Source: Achatina immaculata
Taxonomy: Eukaryota > Mollusca > Gastropoda > Stylommatophora > Achatinidae
Length of the DNA stretch: 64,000 nucleotides
Direction of reading: 5' to 3'
NCBI GenBank assembly: GCA_009760885.1
Contig: CM019712.1
Coordinates: forward strand, 28,069,816 to 28,133,815
Under the pieces are notes generated by a model, which ran no database searches, was not told the DNA's origin, and saw nothing but the letters and a program-made list of their open reading frames with translations. Below are positions 23,546-35,700 of this stretch, piece by piece (position 1 is the first letter of the stretch; the number at the start of each line of letters is the position of its first letter). Both the position numbers and the translations under genes were made by a program.

Positions 23546-23942
23546 GCCTTATGTTTGTATTATTGCTACCCCTGATCCTATTGTGTGTGTGGCTAAGCTA
23601 AAATATGCGTGTCTGAAGCCTAGCTGTGTTTTGATCTGTTCATCGTGTATGTCTGTATGTATATTTGTTTCTTGTATCAAGATGAAATCTGGTTTGTTTG
23701 TATGTGTTAAAGAGACTATGAGCTGTAGTTTTGAGTGCAAGCCTCTAATGTTAATACTTACAACCCTTGCTTTCCTATCCATTTCCGAAAGAAGAAGAAG
23801 AAGAAGAAGAAGAAAAATTACCCTATGGGGGTGGGGTGTGTTCAGAAATTGTTTGTGTGAAATATTTAAACATACCAAACTAGGCTGTCTTGTCTTGTCC
23901 CGATGACATCTAACTAACATTTTCTCGCTCTAGGCTGGAACT

Positions 23943-24222
23943 TAATATTGAAGAAGGCTGGCTAGTAAAGAGGATTAAAGAGAGAAAACTTAAATATTTT
24001 GGACACATTAAACGTCATGATAATTTAGAGAAGACCGTATTGAAAGGATACATAATGGGAAAAAGAAAAAGAGGAAGACCAAAACGAAGATGGCTGCAAG
24101 ACATCGTTGACGATCTGGAAATGGATGCAACAGCAGCAGGCCACCTTGCTCACAACCGAGAGGCCTACAGAAGTGCTGTTTGGGAGGCAAAGTTCCGCAA
24201 GGGACATGCAAATGAATGAATG
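23943..24222 (+). mobile_element. 5'-truncated RTE-like LINE end nested in Tx1-like LINE
   Basis: The frame runs EEGWLVKRIKERKLKYFGHIKRH (split here as one stretch of residues around 23955-24020), then GRPKRRWLQDIVDDLEMDA, AHNREAYRSAVWEAKFRKG and a stop, followed by an AATGAATGA tail. An exact 11-bp target duplication AGGCTGGAACT flanks it at 23932-23942 and 24223-24233. It is the same family as the LINE at 2650-3896. Confidence 0.9.
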
Positions 24223-25519
24223 AGGCTGGAACTCCAGTCTCCTTGTGGTCCTGTCTGGTTCTGCGCTGCTTGGTTAATCTGTGAGCCCCTTCGGCCATTT
24301 CTGCCCAAGACATGGGCCCTTTGGGGCGTGTGACAGTGTTCTCTTCCGTGCCACTGTCCTCCCGCCCTGACTTCTCCTCGTCATCTAGAGGCCCAGGTTC
24401 CGGCGTGGGTGGAGCCGATGTATGCGGCAGCGGCGATGTTAGCGGCGTTGATTGGGCTGGTGTGGGTGGGTTCGAGTCTGTGCTGTTCTATCTGGCCTTT
24501 TTCCTATAGATTTGGAAACCGTCAGCAGTGAGCCAGGTCCCATCGCTTGCTCTAGTCGCATCAGGTCCTGGTTTATCTTGTGACATAGTAGGCCCTTGAG
24601 GTGTCACGGGCGTCACGACTTCCTGCACTACGTTCCTCTTTCTCTTCTGTGGTCACTGGCTTGCCCAGTGGCCGTACTTGCCGCACCTCGGACAAGGGGT
24701 TATCCTCCCTGGGAGGGAGACCCATATCTCGTGGAGCTTCAGACTCCCTGCGGTTGGACTGAGGGTGTCATAGTGCTCGATTCTTTTCCTCGGTCTGCAG
24801 GGTAAATTCCACTTGTCCTGGGCCACCTCTGCTCTAAGGACCTCTGCATTGGGGTCCCCGGTTATCTTTGGACTGTCTCTTTCTTAAAAGTTGGGGGCAC
24901 CCAGTGTAAAGTGCCCTTCTGGCGCTCTTTGTCCAGATGGTCGACTGTTATAGTCGTTCTGGGCTGGCTTGCTTCAAACGTTTGCCCGTGCAGCCTCGCG
25001 TACCACCGGGTCTGGTCCTGAAAGTGGTACAGACCAGTTATACCACTAGCCCCCACTCCTAGAGGGCCAGCGATGACGCCCATTAAAAAAGGAGTACAAG
25101 ACTTTGGTGGCCTCTATACCCGTGAGCGTTGTCAGCAGGGTTCCCTGCCTCCTTGTCTATGTCGTCTGGGTTGAACTCAACTGATTCGACTGGGTGCCTC
25201 TCTTCCTTGTCGGCGGAGTTGTGAGATGTCTTCTTTGTACGTGCCATCTTTCAGTTGCGTCATGTGAAGAGAATATATCGTGTGAATTGTTTTTTTTTTT
25301 TCAAAAACGTAGCGAAATCGCTAAACCTCTGACCTCTATGCTAGCGGTCGTGCCCCTTGCTGTATACATTTATAACTTCTCCATCAATAAATTCTGATTT
25401 TTTAAAAAAGAAATTTGCTCACGACTTCCCGTATGGTCCTCCTACGTATATGTTAATGTCTGTAGCATCTACTCAGACCAAGTAAGCAGCAACAAAACTT
25501 GGGCATAGTGGAATAAAAG

Positions 25520-25795
25520 AGTACAGTGTTCTATGGTTGATAGAGCAGTGGTGTATGGTTGATAGAGCAGTGGTGTATGGTTGATAGAGCAGTGGTGTAT
25601 GGTTGATATAGCAGTGTTGTATGGTTGACAGAGCAGTGATGTATGGTTGATATAGCAATCGTGTGTTGTTGATAGAGCAGTATTGAATGTTTGATAGAGT
25701 AGTGTTGAATGGTTGATAGAGGACAGTGTTTTATGTTTGATAAAGCAGTGTTGAATGGTTGATAGAGTATAGTGTTTTATGGTAGATAGGTTTAT
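25520..25795. repeat. 22-bp minisatellite (GTATGGTTGATAGAGCAGTG)
   Basis: About 12 units, more diverged to the right. Minus-strand frames (HTPLLYQPYT) are repeat artefacts. Confidence 0.85.
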
Positions 25796-25799
25796 GGTT

Positions 25800-26900
25800 G
25801 ACACTAAAGTAACAGCTGACCAGGTAAGTGATCGCTCTTACGGCGGCAACCTTTGAAATAACATCCACAATTTGCCAGTTTCAATAGGAGTAACATAACC
25901 TCTCTCAGCCTTTGTATCGTCATACTGAGCTTTGATTTGCAAACATTCTTTTACCAGCATTCCAATAACCTACGACTTGTTTTGGCTGCTGGGCTGAACG
26001 TGAAATAAACATGTATGGTTCACAAGATGGTCTTTATGTTTTACCAGATGTCTTTCATATCAGGAAGTGAATGACTCGACAGAAAGTGGATATGTTCATA
26101 ACGTCGTGAATGTTAATATGAGAACTATAAGCAATGAAGTAAAATGATAGTAACAAAATATATGAACAATAACGTCACCATGGAAAGTACCTCACAACTT
26201 AGATACTATTTTAGCTTATTCACGCAAAAAAACATACAGAAAATAAATACAGGAAAATAAGAGAAAGTTTAGATGTAAATGTTTGGATATAATAAATAAG
26301 AATCGATGGGAAACACGGGTTACTCATATTGCGACTTGTTATGATGTTGGATGAATGCATCAGGAGCAGACCATCTTGCTCACAACCGAGAGGCCTAAAA
26401 GAGTGCTGTTAGGGAGACAAAATTCCGTAAGGGACATGCACATGAATGAATATGATGTTGGAAAGTGTGTCTGAGAAAATATTTAAATTCTTACGTAAAA
26501 GCATCCGTTAATCAATAAAACTGTTATTGCTTAAAAATAATCTAACTACCTGTAATAAAATGAGTACCATAGAAATCTGGGAAGGTAAATGAGGCCAGGC
26601 GTGATACTGACCACGTCAGTCTTTCATGTGCCGAAGGTGTGCTTTAATGTCATGGAAACGGGGTTTTTTTTATCCTGTATCTTTCGCCTGCTACCACACC
26701 TTCACTGTACTGGATACTATATATATATATATCACAGTGAGAGTTATACCAATAGTAAGTAGAGTTATACAGTAAGGCTGAGAGTTATACTACTGCCATT
26801 AAATCAGAATAGCTCACTAATATTAGGAATTACACCACAGACAATACGAGTTACAACATTAGTAAACTGAGTTTTACAACTAAATTGGAAGATATAATAC
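25800..26900. other. Intergenic with SINE and LINE scraps
   Basis: At 26345-26452 is the 3' end of the RTE-like family (CTTGCTCACAACCGAGAGGCC and an ATGAATGAAT tail). At about 26575-26650 is a piece resembling the body of the SINE at 42675-42900 (GCCAGGCGTGATACTGACCAC). The rest is AT-rich, with GAGTTATAC words repeated loosely from 26740 on. Confidence 0.5.
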
Positions 26901-26913
26901 ATTAGATCACTAC

Positions 26914-28175
26914 AACTGAGAATTACAGAAAATAAAATGAAAGGAGAATTACACCGTTAACAAAATGATATATAACTTAAAGTGTGTGTTATACAAATAA
27001 CAAGTGAGTTAAATCAAAGCATTTAAACACGTATCACTAACAGTGAGAATTATATCACAAAAGACAAGAGCTATACTACTAACTATGAGAGTTAGTCATC
27101 AACAATATGAGTTATACAAATAACAAGATTGTTCATCCACTAACACTGATAATAACGTCAATAACAATGAGAAGTATATAACTAAACGTGAGAGAGAATT
27201 AGCAATGAAAGAGGTATATTTTAACCGTGAAAACTAGTGATATTATTAACAATTTGTCCTGCTACTTTCGTTATAATGTGAATTAATTTCGTCTATACCT
27301 CACCCGCTTATGCTAATATACAGTTCCGCTTTGCTTGGTTTGTTATGCGTTTACAACAAAAGCCTATGAGTTCAATCCTTCATGGAACTAACTGGGTATT
27401 TATGACAATAAATATTAATTGCTGTTTGGTTTATACCTATACGAATGACGTTTATTTATCGCGATACTTTGTTGTCAGACCCAGGGGATTTTAGTTGTAG
27501 GTTGGTTGTTTACTGGATCGAGAGCACTCGCGATGAGAATTAAACATATCTGTGATTCATAGGTTAAAAAGAAAGGTTGCATGTCTGTTTTAGCCTGTTT
27601 AGCTAAATAAGTGAAAATAATTTTGAGCTGCCAACACCATATGTTACAGTATTGATTACAAGCGCAATAAAAAAAAAGTTGTAGAAAGATTTGATTTTGT
27701 AGAATATACAGATAATTGCGCAGAGATAAAAAGTTTCGTGAATGCGGGCACCATTTTATCATGGTTGTCCACAGTAAAGTTTGCTTGTGAAGACTACCTA
27801 CTGTACATAGACAAGACTACCTACTGTACATAGACAAGACTACCTACTGTACATAGACAAGACTACCTACTGTACATAGATAAGAATACCTACTGTACAT
27901 AGATGAGACTACCTACTGTACATAGACAAGACTACCTACTGTACATAGATAAGACTACCTACTGTACATAGACAAGACTACTTACTGTACATAGACAAGA
28001 CTACCTACTGTACATACATCAGCTCAGTGTTAGAACATAACATAAAGAAAACGACATGAAGTTCAACTATAGTATTATGTATTTATAGAAATGTTTTAAA
28101 TAAGCACGGACAGATGGGTGGAGAGACACGGAAAGAAAGAAAGAAAGAAAGAAAACAAGAAAGAAGGAAAAGGCT
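26914..28175. repeat. 1.26-kb tandem duplication, copy 1
   Basis: Nearly identical to 28276-29535; only a 2-bp indel near 26983 and one substitution at 27742 were seen. It includes a 23-bp array (27792-28017, GACTACCTACTGTACATAGA) of ten units. The 95-aa minus-strand frame at 27475-27762 is intact in both copies but shows no recognisable domain and may be chance. Confidence 0.95.
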
Positions 28176-28275
28176 CCACAGATAACTTTGCACTGAAAAC
28201 CCTCGTATAGGGCTTTGATTACATTAACTATTTTATGGGGGAGGCCATGCCATCTTAGGATTTTCCACGGTGCAA

Positions 28276-29535
28276 AACTGAGAATTACAGAAAATAAAAT
28301 GAAAGGAGAATTACACCGTTAACAAAATGATATATAACTTAAAGTGTTTTATACAAATAACAAGTGAGTTAAATCAAAGCATTTAAACACGTATCACTAA
28401 CAGTGAGAATTATATCACAAAAGACAAGAGCTATACTACTAACTATGAGAGTTAGTCATCAACAATATGAGTTATACAAATAACAAGATTGTTCATCCAC
28501 TAACACTGATAATAACGTCAATAACAATGAGAAGTATATAACTAAACGTGAGAGAGAATTAGCAATGAAAGAGGTATATTTTAACCGTGAAAACTAGTGA
28601 TATTATTAACAATTTGTCCTGCTACTTTCGTTATAATGTGAATTAATTTCGTCTATACCTCACCCGCTTATGCTAATATACAGTTCCGCTTTGCTTGGTT
28701 TGTTATGCGTTTACAACAAAAGCCTATGAGTTCAATCCTTCATGGAACTAACTGGGTATTTATGACAATAAATATTAATTGCTGTTTGGTTTATACCTAT
28801 ACGAATGACGTTTATTTATCGCGATACTTTGTTGTCAGACCCAGGGGATTTTAGTTGTAGGTTGGTTGTTTACTGGATCGAGAGCACTCGCGATGAGAAT
28901 TAAACATATCTGTGATTCATAGGTTAAAAAGAAAGGTTGCATGTCTGTTTTAGCCTGTTTAGCTAAATAAGTGAAAATAATTTTGAGCTGCCAACACCAT
29001 ATGTTACAGTATTGATTACAAGCGCAATAAAAAAAAAGTTGTAGAAAGATTTGATTTTGTAGAATATACAGATAATTGCGCAGAGATAAAAAGTTTCGTG
29101 AGTGCGGGCACCATTTTATCATGGTTGTCCACAGTAAAGTTTGCTTGTGAAGACTACCTACTGTACATAGACAAGACTACCTACTGTACATAGACAAGAC
29201 TACCTACTGTACATAGACAAGACTACCTACTGTACATAGATAAGAATACCTACTGTACATAGATGAGACTACCTACTGTACATAGACAAGACTACCTACT
29301 GTACATAGATAAGACTACCTACTGTACATAGACAAGACTACTTACTGTACATAGACAAGACTACCTACTGTACATACATCAGCTCAGTGTTAGAACATAA
29401 CATAAAGAAAACGACATGAAGTTCAACTATAGTATTATGTATTTATAGAAATGTTTTAAATAAGCACGGACAGATGGGTGGAGAGACACGGAAAGAAAGA
29501 AAGAAAGAAAGAAAACAAGAAAGAAGGAAAAGGCT
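28276..29535. repeat. 1.26-kb tandem duplication, copy 2
   Basis: Second copy, separated from the first by a 100-bp spacer (28176-28275) of unrelated sequence. It ends at AAGGCT inside a GAAA-rich tract, so that simple repeat may have helped the event. Confidence 0.95.
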
Positions 29536-29624
29536 AGACAGAAAAAGACTTTGAAAAATGTCAAGAAAAGAGAAAGAAAAATAAATAAATAATAAAGCAC
29601 ACAAAAATGAATCAACGAAAGAAA

Positions 29625-29677
<53 letters not shown>

Positions 29678-29800
29678 AAACAAGAAAGAAGGAAAAGGCT
29701 AGACAGAAAAAGACTTTGAAAAATGTCAAGAAAAGAGAAAGAAAAATAAATAAATAATAAAGCACACAAAAATGAATCAACGAAAGAAAGAAGAAACGTT
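29495..29800. repeat. GAAA microsatellite and 165-bp duplication
   Basis: A block containing AGACAGAAAAAGACTTTGAA occurs at 29536 and again at 29701, each followed by GAAAGAAAGAAG. The minus-strand frames (FLSFFLS) are low complexity. The A-rich sequence to 30000 holds nothing else. Confidence 0.85.
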
Positions 29801-30429
29801 TTAAAAAGAAAATGGAAACAAAATAGTATGGCTTAAAAAAAACAAAGAAATGAAAAAGAAAAACTAGAAATAAGAAAGAAAAAAAGTGGAAAACAACAGA
29901 AAGGAAAGAAACAACGGGGAAAATGAACAAATAAATGACAAAATACAAAACAAAGATATTAATGGGAAAAAATAATGAATGGCAGAAAATAAGCACGAAT
30001 TTAATGTAATTTTAAAATACATGAATGCAAATAAAAACATGTATATCTTGTTTAAGCAAAACTGTGCAACAAAACAGTGATATTATGTGAAAGAAAGATT
30101 TGTGCGAATAAACGCTAGGTCCTATTTTGTTCTGTAATCACACACTAACATGTCATAATGCTTCATAACAGTTTCACAGTTCACTCACCTCTCCAGGAAA
30201 ACCAGCTGCAAAACAGATGACACCTGACGCTGTTATCATTTACTTTTTTCTTTGTTTTTTACAAGCGTAGTTTTACTTGCAGCATGTGTATGGTGTCCTG
30301 ATTGTGATGTATGTTGTATCTCCGCTTCTACCGACTCTCACCGAGTACTCTCTGCTCTCTTTCTCGTCCTTCCTATCACTGTGTAGATAATAAGCAAAAG
30401 GAAATTAAGGTTTATTTTAATAGGTGCCA

Positions 30430-30690
30430 TGCCCGACAGCGTTGACGATGATGCTTATTCATCTTTAGCCATACTTGGCGTCCCTCTCAGTTCAAATCCT
30501 TTTTTTTTCTCCATGTCACTTGGACAGTCTGCCTAGATAATTTTGTCTTCTCCTCCCTCTTCTTTTTCCTTTGCATTTTCCAGTCATTACAAAGTAGTAT
30601 AATTCCTGTCTTCTCATGACATATCCAAGTGCTCTAACTTCTGTCTTCTCATGACATGATTAATCTTTCACTTGTAAACTGAAGCTGAAA
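30430..30690 (-). pseudogene. LINE ORF2 C-terminus relic
   Basis: Minus-strand words VMTGKCKGKRGRGRQKLSRQT and TERDAKYG match the usual GK.GKR.RGR tail of RTE/Jockey-type ORF2. It is broken by stops. Nothing is recognised between 29800 and 30430. Confidence 0.45.
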
Positions 30691-30731
30691 AGAAAACAAT
30701 ATAGCACTAGTATATCGAAAGACTGCTAGCA

Positions 30732-31091
30732 TTAACTCTTTCACACCAAATCCATACTGAAAATATTTGTAGACTTTGCCCACTAATGCGCAACAGTTTA
30801 GCCAAGTTTAGGCAAAGTGGAAAGAAAATACCATGTAGCGCATCCAACCCATATTTTAAAATTATAGAGTGACTTCCTTCCAATTTCTTTCTGCCAACAT
30901 TTCTCATCAAGGTTTGTTCTTGCAGAGGACAGAAACTAATTCAGAAGTGAAAGATTTAACTCTTCACAAACAAACAAACAAAAAAAGACACAAACTCTAA
31001 GAAGACATTTGAAAGCAGAAATATGGGTCAGAGTAGTAGAGAGACAGAGTTTCATTTCGTCTGTAATAAGCTTTTATTGTGAAAGAGTTAA
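30732..31091. mobile_element. TTAA-ended MITE(s), piggyBac-like
   Basis: The left end TTAACTCTTTCACA (30732-30745) is perfectly inverted at the right end TGTGAAAGAGTTAA (31078-31091). In the middle, GTGAAAGATTTAACTCTTCACA (around 30945-30966) looks like two such ends back to back around a TTTAA. The locus may therefore be two MITEs (30732-30956 and 30953-31091) sharing a junction. No transposase is encoded. TTAA targets and TTAAC-CTTT ends suggest the piggyBac superfamily. Confidence 0.6.
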
Positions 31092-31409
31092 GGTTGTTAT
31101 TAACGAAAAGTTATTATATTCATATGATGCAGTAAACTAACTAATATTCTGTTTTTATGTTTCAGTTATAAATAATAAGACAAACTGAAGAGAAGAACTG
31201 CTATGACTTGGTTTTTTGCAAACTGATTTGCAATATTCTGCTTCTAATTAGAGGGGCTACATTTGAAACTTTCAATGATATAAAACTCATATAGATCCCT
31301 TAGTTTTAATAAACAGGATCATGATAATAGATATCATATAAAAGAGAAAAACCAAAACAACGACCAGTTTAACTGACGGAACGGCCATAACTGAACCAAA
31401 ACAGATCTT

Positions 31410-31714
31410 CCGATAGATTCATGAAATAAAGGGAGACAGAGAGAATAGATAGGTCGTGTTATTATACTGACTATGATGGCGGCAACAGCAGTATATATTA
31501 CAGAAGTAATCTAAGGTATAACAAATTGACATAAATCGCTACTGCGTGGGTCACAAAATCAGTCACGCATGTGAAAAACAGAAAACGAAATGATGCACAA
31601 ATTATTAGATGACAAATATGTTTACAAGCACTGGCTTGATTTATTCTCGTATGGTTTGTGTATATAATCCAGGCCGCGTCGCTACTGGTTGCTCTATTCA
31701 GCCGTGAGTCCCTG
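31410..31714 (+). promoter_or_regulatory. Gene 2 promoter and noncoding first exon
   Basis: TATATAAT at 31661-31668, TATTCAGCC at 31696-31703 and donor CCTG|GTAAGT after 31714. TATA-to-donor length equals that of the gene 1 copy (2467-2520). Upstream similarity (AGAGAATAGATAGGT-GTGTTATT) reaches back about 270 bp. It is the best candidate first exon for the gene whose leader exon lies at 42531, giving an intron of about 10.8 kb. Confidence 0.6.
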
Positions 31715-32023
31715 GTAAGTTCTTGTACGTGGTGTCAGTACCTATCTCATCCAGCACTGTCTTGTGTGTCCTCTCACTTCAAATCTTTTGTAGAAGTTTT
31801 GTGTTGTTATGTCCTGTTTGCCTGCCATATTCTATATGATGTGTGCTCTTTTACATGTGGTTTAACTCTCTTTATGTGATTTCGTCTATAATTGATGTAT
31901 TTTTCTATGTTTCGTTACCATCTATGTGTTCTTTGCTGTTATTCTGTTTTTTTCTCTTACACGATTTATTCAGAGCTTCAAAACAAACGCCTGGTTTTTT
32001 TAATATGTATTGTCTTTCTTTTT

Positions 32024-32640
32024 TTTTCTCAGCCTGTGGTTGTCTCTGCCTGTGGTTGTCTCAGCCTGTGGTTGTCTCACCCTGTGGTTGTCTCAGCCTG
32101 TGGTTGTCTCTGCCTGTGGTTGTCTCTGCCTGTGGTTGTCTCAGCCTGTGGTTGTCTCACCCTGTGGTTGTCTTTGCCTGTGGTTGTCTCTGCCTGTGGT
32201 TGTCTCTGCCTGTGGTTGTCTCTGTCTGTGGCTTTCTCTTACTTGTTGTTTTTTCTTTCAGTGGCTGTCTGCCTGTGGTTGTGGCTGTTTCTGATTGTAT
32301 CTGTCAATTATTGTCTCTGCCTGTGGTTGTGGCTGTTTCTGATTGTATCTGTCAATTATTGTCTCTGCCTGTGGTTGTGGCTGTTTCTGATTGTATCTGT
32401 CAATTATTGTCTCTGCCTGTGGTTGTGGCTGTTTCTGATTGTATCTGTCAATTATTGTCTCTGCCTGTGGTTGTGGATGTTTCTGATTGTATCTGTCAAT
32501 TATTGTCTCTGCCTGTGGTTGTGGCTGTTTCTGATTGTCTCTGTCAATTATTGTCTCTGCCTGTGGTTGTGGCTGTTTCTGATTGTCTCTGTCAATTATT
32601 GTCTCTGCCTGTGGTTATTTCTGGCTGCAGTTTATTCCGC
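32024..32640. repeat. 16-bp minisatellite and its 48-bp higher-order form
   Basis: Units of TGTGGTTGTCTCTGCC (16 bp) for the first ~230 bp, then seven copies of a 48-bp block made of three diverged 16-mers (TGTGGTTGTGGCTGTT, TCTGATTGTATCTGTC, AATTATTGTCTCTGCC). The two long plus-strand frames over it are hydrophobic CLWLSLPVVV repeats without support as genes. Confidence 0.9.
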
Positions 32641-32739
32641 CAGTGAGTGTCTCTGTCTTTGGTTTCTCGTTATTTTTTAACTTTCTCTGCTGGTAAGTAT
32701 CTATTTTTCTGTTTTTATCTGCCAGTGACTCTATTTTTT

Positions 32740-35700
32740 AAAATTTCATTTGACTGTGGTTGTTTCTGTTTTTGGCTTTCTCTGTCTATGATTGCTTCTG
32801 TCTATGATTGCCTCCGTCTTTGCTTTCTCTGCCTATGGTTGTTTCTGTTTTTGGCTTTCTCTGTCTATGATTGCTTCTGTCTATGATTGCCTCCGTCTTT
32901 GCTTTCTCTTCCTATGGTTGTTTCTGTTTTTTGGCTTTTTCTGTCTATGATTGCTTCTGTCTATGATTGCCTCCGTCTTTGGTTTATCTGCCTGTGGTTG
33001 TATCTGTTTTTGGATTTCTCTGTCTATGATTGCTTCTGTCTATGATTGCCTCCGTCTTTGGTTTCTCTGCCTGTGGTTGTTTCTGTTTTTGGATTTCTCT
33101 GTCTATGATTGCTTCTGTCTATGATTACCTCCGTCTTTGCTTTCTCTACCTATGGTTGTTTCTGTTTTTGGCTTTCTCTGTCTATGATTGCTTCTGCCTA
33201 TGATTGCCTCCGTCTTTGCTTTCTCTGCTTGTTGTTGTTTCTGTTTTTGGTTTTCTCTATCTATGATTGCTTCTGTCTATGATTGCCTCCGTCTTTGCTT
33301 TCTCTTCCTATGGTTGTTTCTGTTTTTGGCTTTTTCTGTCTATGATTGCTTCTGTCTATGATTGCCTCCGTCTTTGGTTTCTCTGCCTATGGTTGTTTCT
33401 GTTTTTGGCTTTCTCTGTCTATGATTGCCTCCGTATTTAGTTCCTCTGTCTATAGCGGTTTCTGTTTTCGGTTTTCTCTGTCTATTATTGCCTCTGTCTT
33501 TGGTTTCTCTGTCTGTGATTGCCACCGTCCATGGTTTCTCTATCTTTGCTTGTTTCTGTTTTTGGGTTTCTCTGTCTATGATTGCTTCTGTCTTTTGGCT
33601 TTCTCTGTCTATGGTTGTTTCTGTTCTTGGCTTACTCTGTCTATGATTGCTTCTGTCTATGATTGCCTCCGTCTTTGCTTTATCTGCTTATGGTTGTTTC
33701 TGTTTTTGGCTTTCTCTGTCTATGATTGATTTTGTCTATGATTGCTTCCGTCTTTGGTTTCTCTGCCTATGGTTGTTTCTGTTTTTAGCTTTCTCTGTCT
33801 ATGATTGCCTCTGTCTATGATTGCCTCCGTCTTTGGATTCTCTGTCTATAACTCTTTCTGTTTTCGGTTTTCTCTGTCTATGATTGCCTCTGTCTTCGGT
33901 TTCTCTGTCTGTGACTGCCTCCGTCCTTGGTTTCTCTTTCTATGCTTGTTTATTTTTTGGGTTTCTCTGTCTATGATTGCCGCCTTCTTTTGGCTTTCTT
34001 TGTCTATGGTTGTTTCTGTTTTTGGCTTTCTCTGTCTATGATTGCTTCTGTCTATGATTGCCTCAGTCTTTGCTTTATCTGCTTATGGTTGTTTCTGTTT
34101 TTGGCTTTCTCTGTCTATGATTGCTTCTGTCTATGATTGCCTCCGTCTTTGCTTTCTCTGTCAATGGTTGTTTCTGTTTTTGGCTTTTCTCTGTCTATGA
34201 TTGCCTCTGTTTTTAGTTTTCTCTGTCTATGATTGCATCTGTCTATGATTGCCTCGGTCTTTGGTTTCTCCGTCTATGATTGTCTCCGTCTGTTTTTGTC
34301 ACCTCCTGGTGTTGTCTGTACCTTTGGTTTTCTATGCATCTGACTGTCTCTGCCTATGAATATCTTTAGTTTTCTATGCATCTGACTGTCTCTGCCTATG
34401 AATATCTTTAGTTTTCTATGCATCTGACTGTCTCTGCCTAAGAATATCTTTAGTTTTCTATGCATCTGACTGTCTCTGCCTAAGAATATCTTTAGTTTTC
34501 TATGCATCTGACTGTCTCTGCCTATGAATATCTTTGGTTTTCTCTGTCAATGATTGCCTCATCCTAATATTGTCTCTGCTTGTGATTGTCTTTCTTCTTG
34601 GTTTGCTCTTTGGCTTTCTCTTCCTGCGACTGTCTCTGTCTGTTATTTTCTGTGTGGTTCTCTCCGGCTGTGACTGTTCTTTTTCTGTGTTTTCTATAAC
34701 CTTCGAATTGACCTATTTCCCATTTTGTAAGGACATTTTCTTTCCACTTTGGTTCTTTCCAGTATCACCTGTAACTCAGGCTGTATATGGTCTGTCTTAA
34801 CTGAGTTAACCCTGTCTATTTCTTTATGTAACTAATCGAGTCTTTTGTGCTTTGTTTTAACTGTAATTGAGTGTGTGTGTGTTTGTGGTTTTTGAGTAAA
34901 CTGTAAATGAGTCGGCTGTTTCCTTTTACTGTAACCGCATGTCCATTTCATTTTTAAAAATTTCATTTCACTGTGGTTGTTTCTGTTTTTGGCTTTCTCT
35001 GTCTATGATTGGTTCTGTCTATGATTGCCTCCGTCTTTGCTTTCTCTGCCTATGGTTGTTTCTGTTTTTGGCTTTCTCTGTCTATGATTGCTTCTGTCTA
35101 TGATTGCCTCCGTCTTTGGTTTCTCTGCCTATGGTTGTTTCTGTTTTTGGCTTTCTCTGTCTATGATTGCTTCTGTCTATGATTGCCTCCGTCTTTGGTT
35201 TCTCTGCCTATGGTTGTTTCTGTATTTTTCTTTCTCTGTGTATGATTACCTGCGTCTTTGCTTTCTCTGCCTATGGTTGTTTCTGTTTTTGGCTTTCTCT
35301 GTCTATGATTGCTTCTGTCTATGATTGCCTCCGTCTTTGCTTTCTCTGCCTATGATTGTTTCTGTTTTTGGCTTTCTCTGTCTATGATTGCTTCTGTCTA
35401 TGATTGCCTCCGTCTCTGGTTTCTCTGCCTATGGTTGGTTCTGTCTATGGTTGTTTCTGTTTTTGGCTTTCTCTGTCTAGTATTGCTTCTGTCTATGATT
35501 GCCTCCGTCTTTGGTTTCTCTGCCTATGGTTGTTTCTGTTTTTGGCTTTCTCTGTCTATGATTGCTTCTGTCTATGATTGCTTCTGTCTACGATAGCCTC
35601 CGTCTTTGGTTTCTCTGCCTGTGGTTGTTTCTTTTTTGGTTTCTCTATGATTGCCTTTGTCTATGATTGTCTCCGTCTTTGGTTTCTCTGTCTATAACTG

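Larger units (their letters stand above)
16790..25400 (-). mobile_element. Tx1/L1-like LINE with insertions and swollen repeats
   Basis: Read on the minus strand. ORF1 starts at 25247 (MARTKKTSHNSADKEER), has frameshifts, continues through GLYHFQDQTRWYARLHG (25083-24862) and ends with a CCHC knuckle CPRCGKYGHWASQ near 24700-24660, where the last Cys codon is TGA. ORF2 starts near 23782 (MDRKARVVSINIRGLHSKLQ) and carries the endonuclease words ILIQETNIHTDI and YRGHTIILGGNFNC (about 22620-22560). RT words are KSPGLDGLTAEFYKYFF (20325-20140) and RQGCPLSPLL (about 19745-19716). The C-terminal region runs through 19101-18814 and ends with a Cys-rich tail CGRNTLETEEHMFYECK near 17060-17010. Interruptions are a mariner-type transposon, an RTE fragment and three minisatellites, listed separately. 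Without them the element would be about 4.5-5 kb. Confidence 0.75.

Noticed and set aside
27475..27762. 95-residue minus-strand frame, also at 28835-29122, as a duplicated gene
   Set aside because: The two copies agree only because the whole 1.26-kb block was just duplicated; no domain, signal or splice evidence.
31843..32680. Long plus-strand frames of 262-267 residues
   Set aside because: They lie wholly on 16/48-bp repeats; the lengths are multiples that keep frames open. The protein is a hydrophobic repeat with no signal, domain or splice context, and it lies in intron 1 of gene 2.
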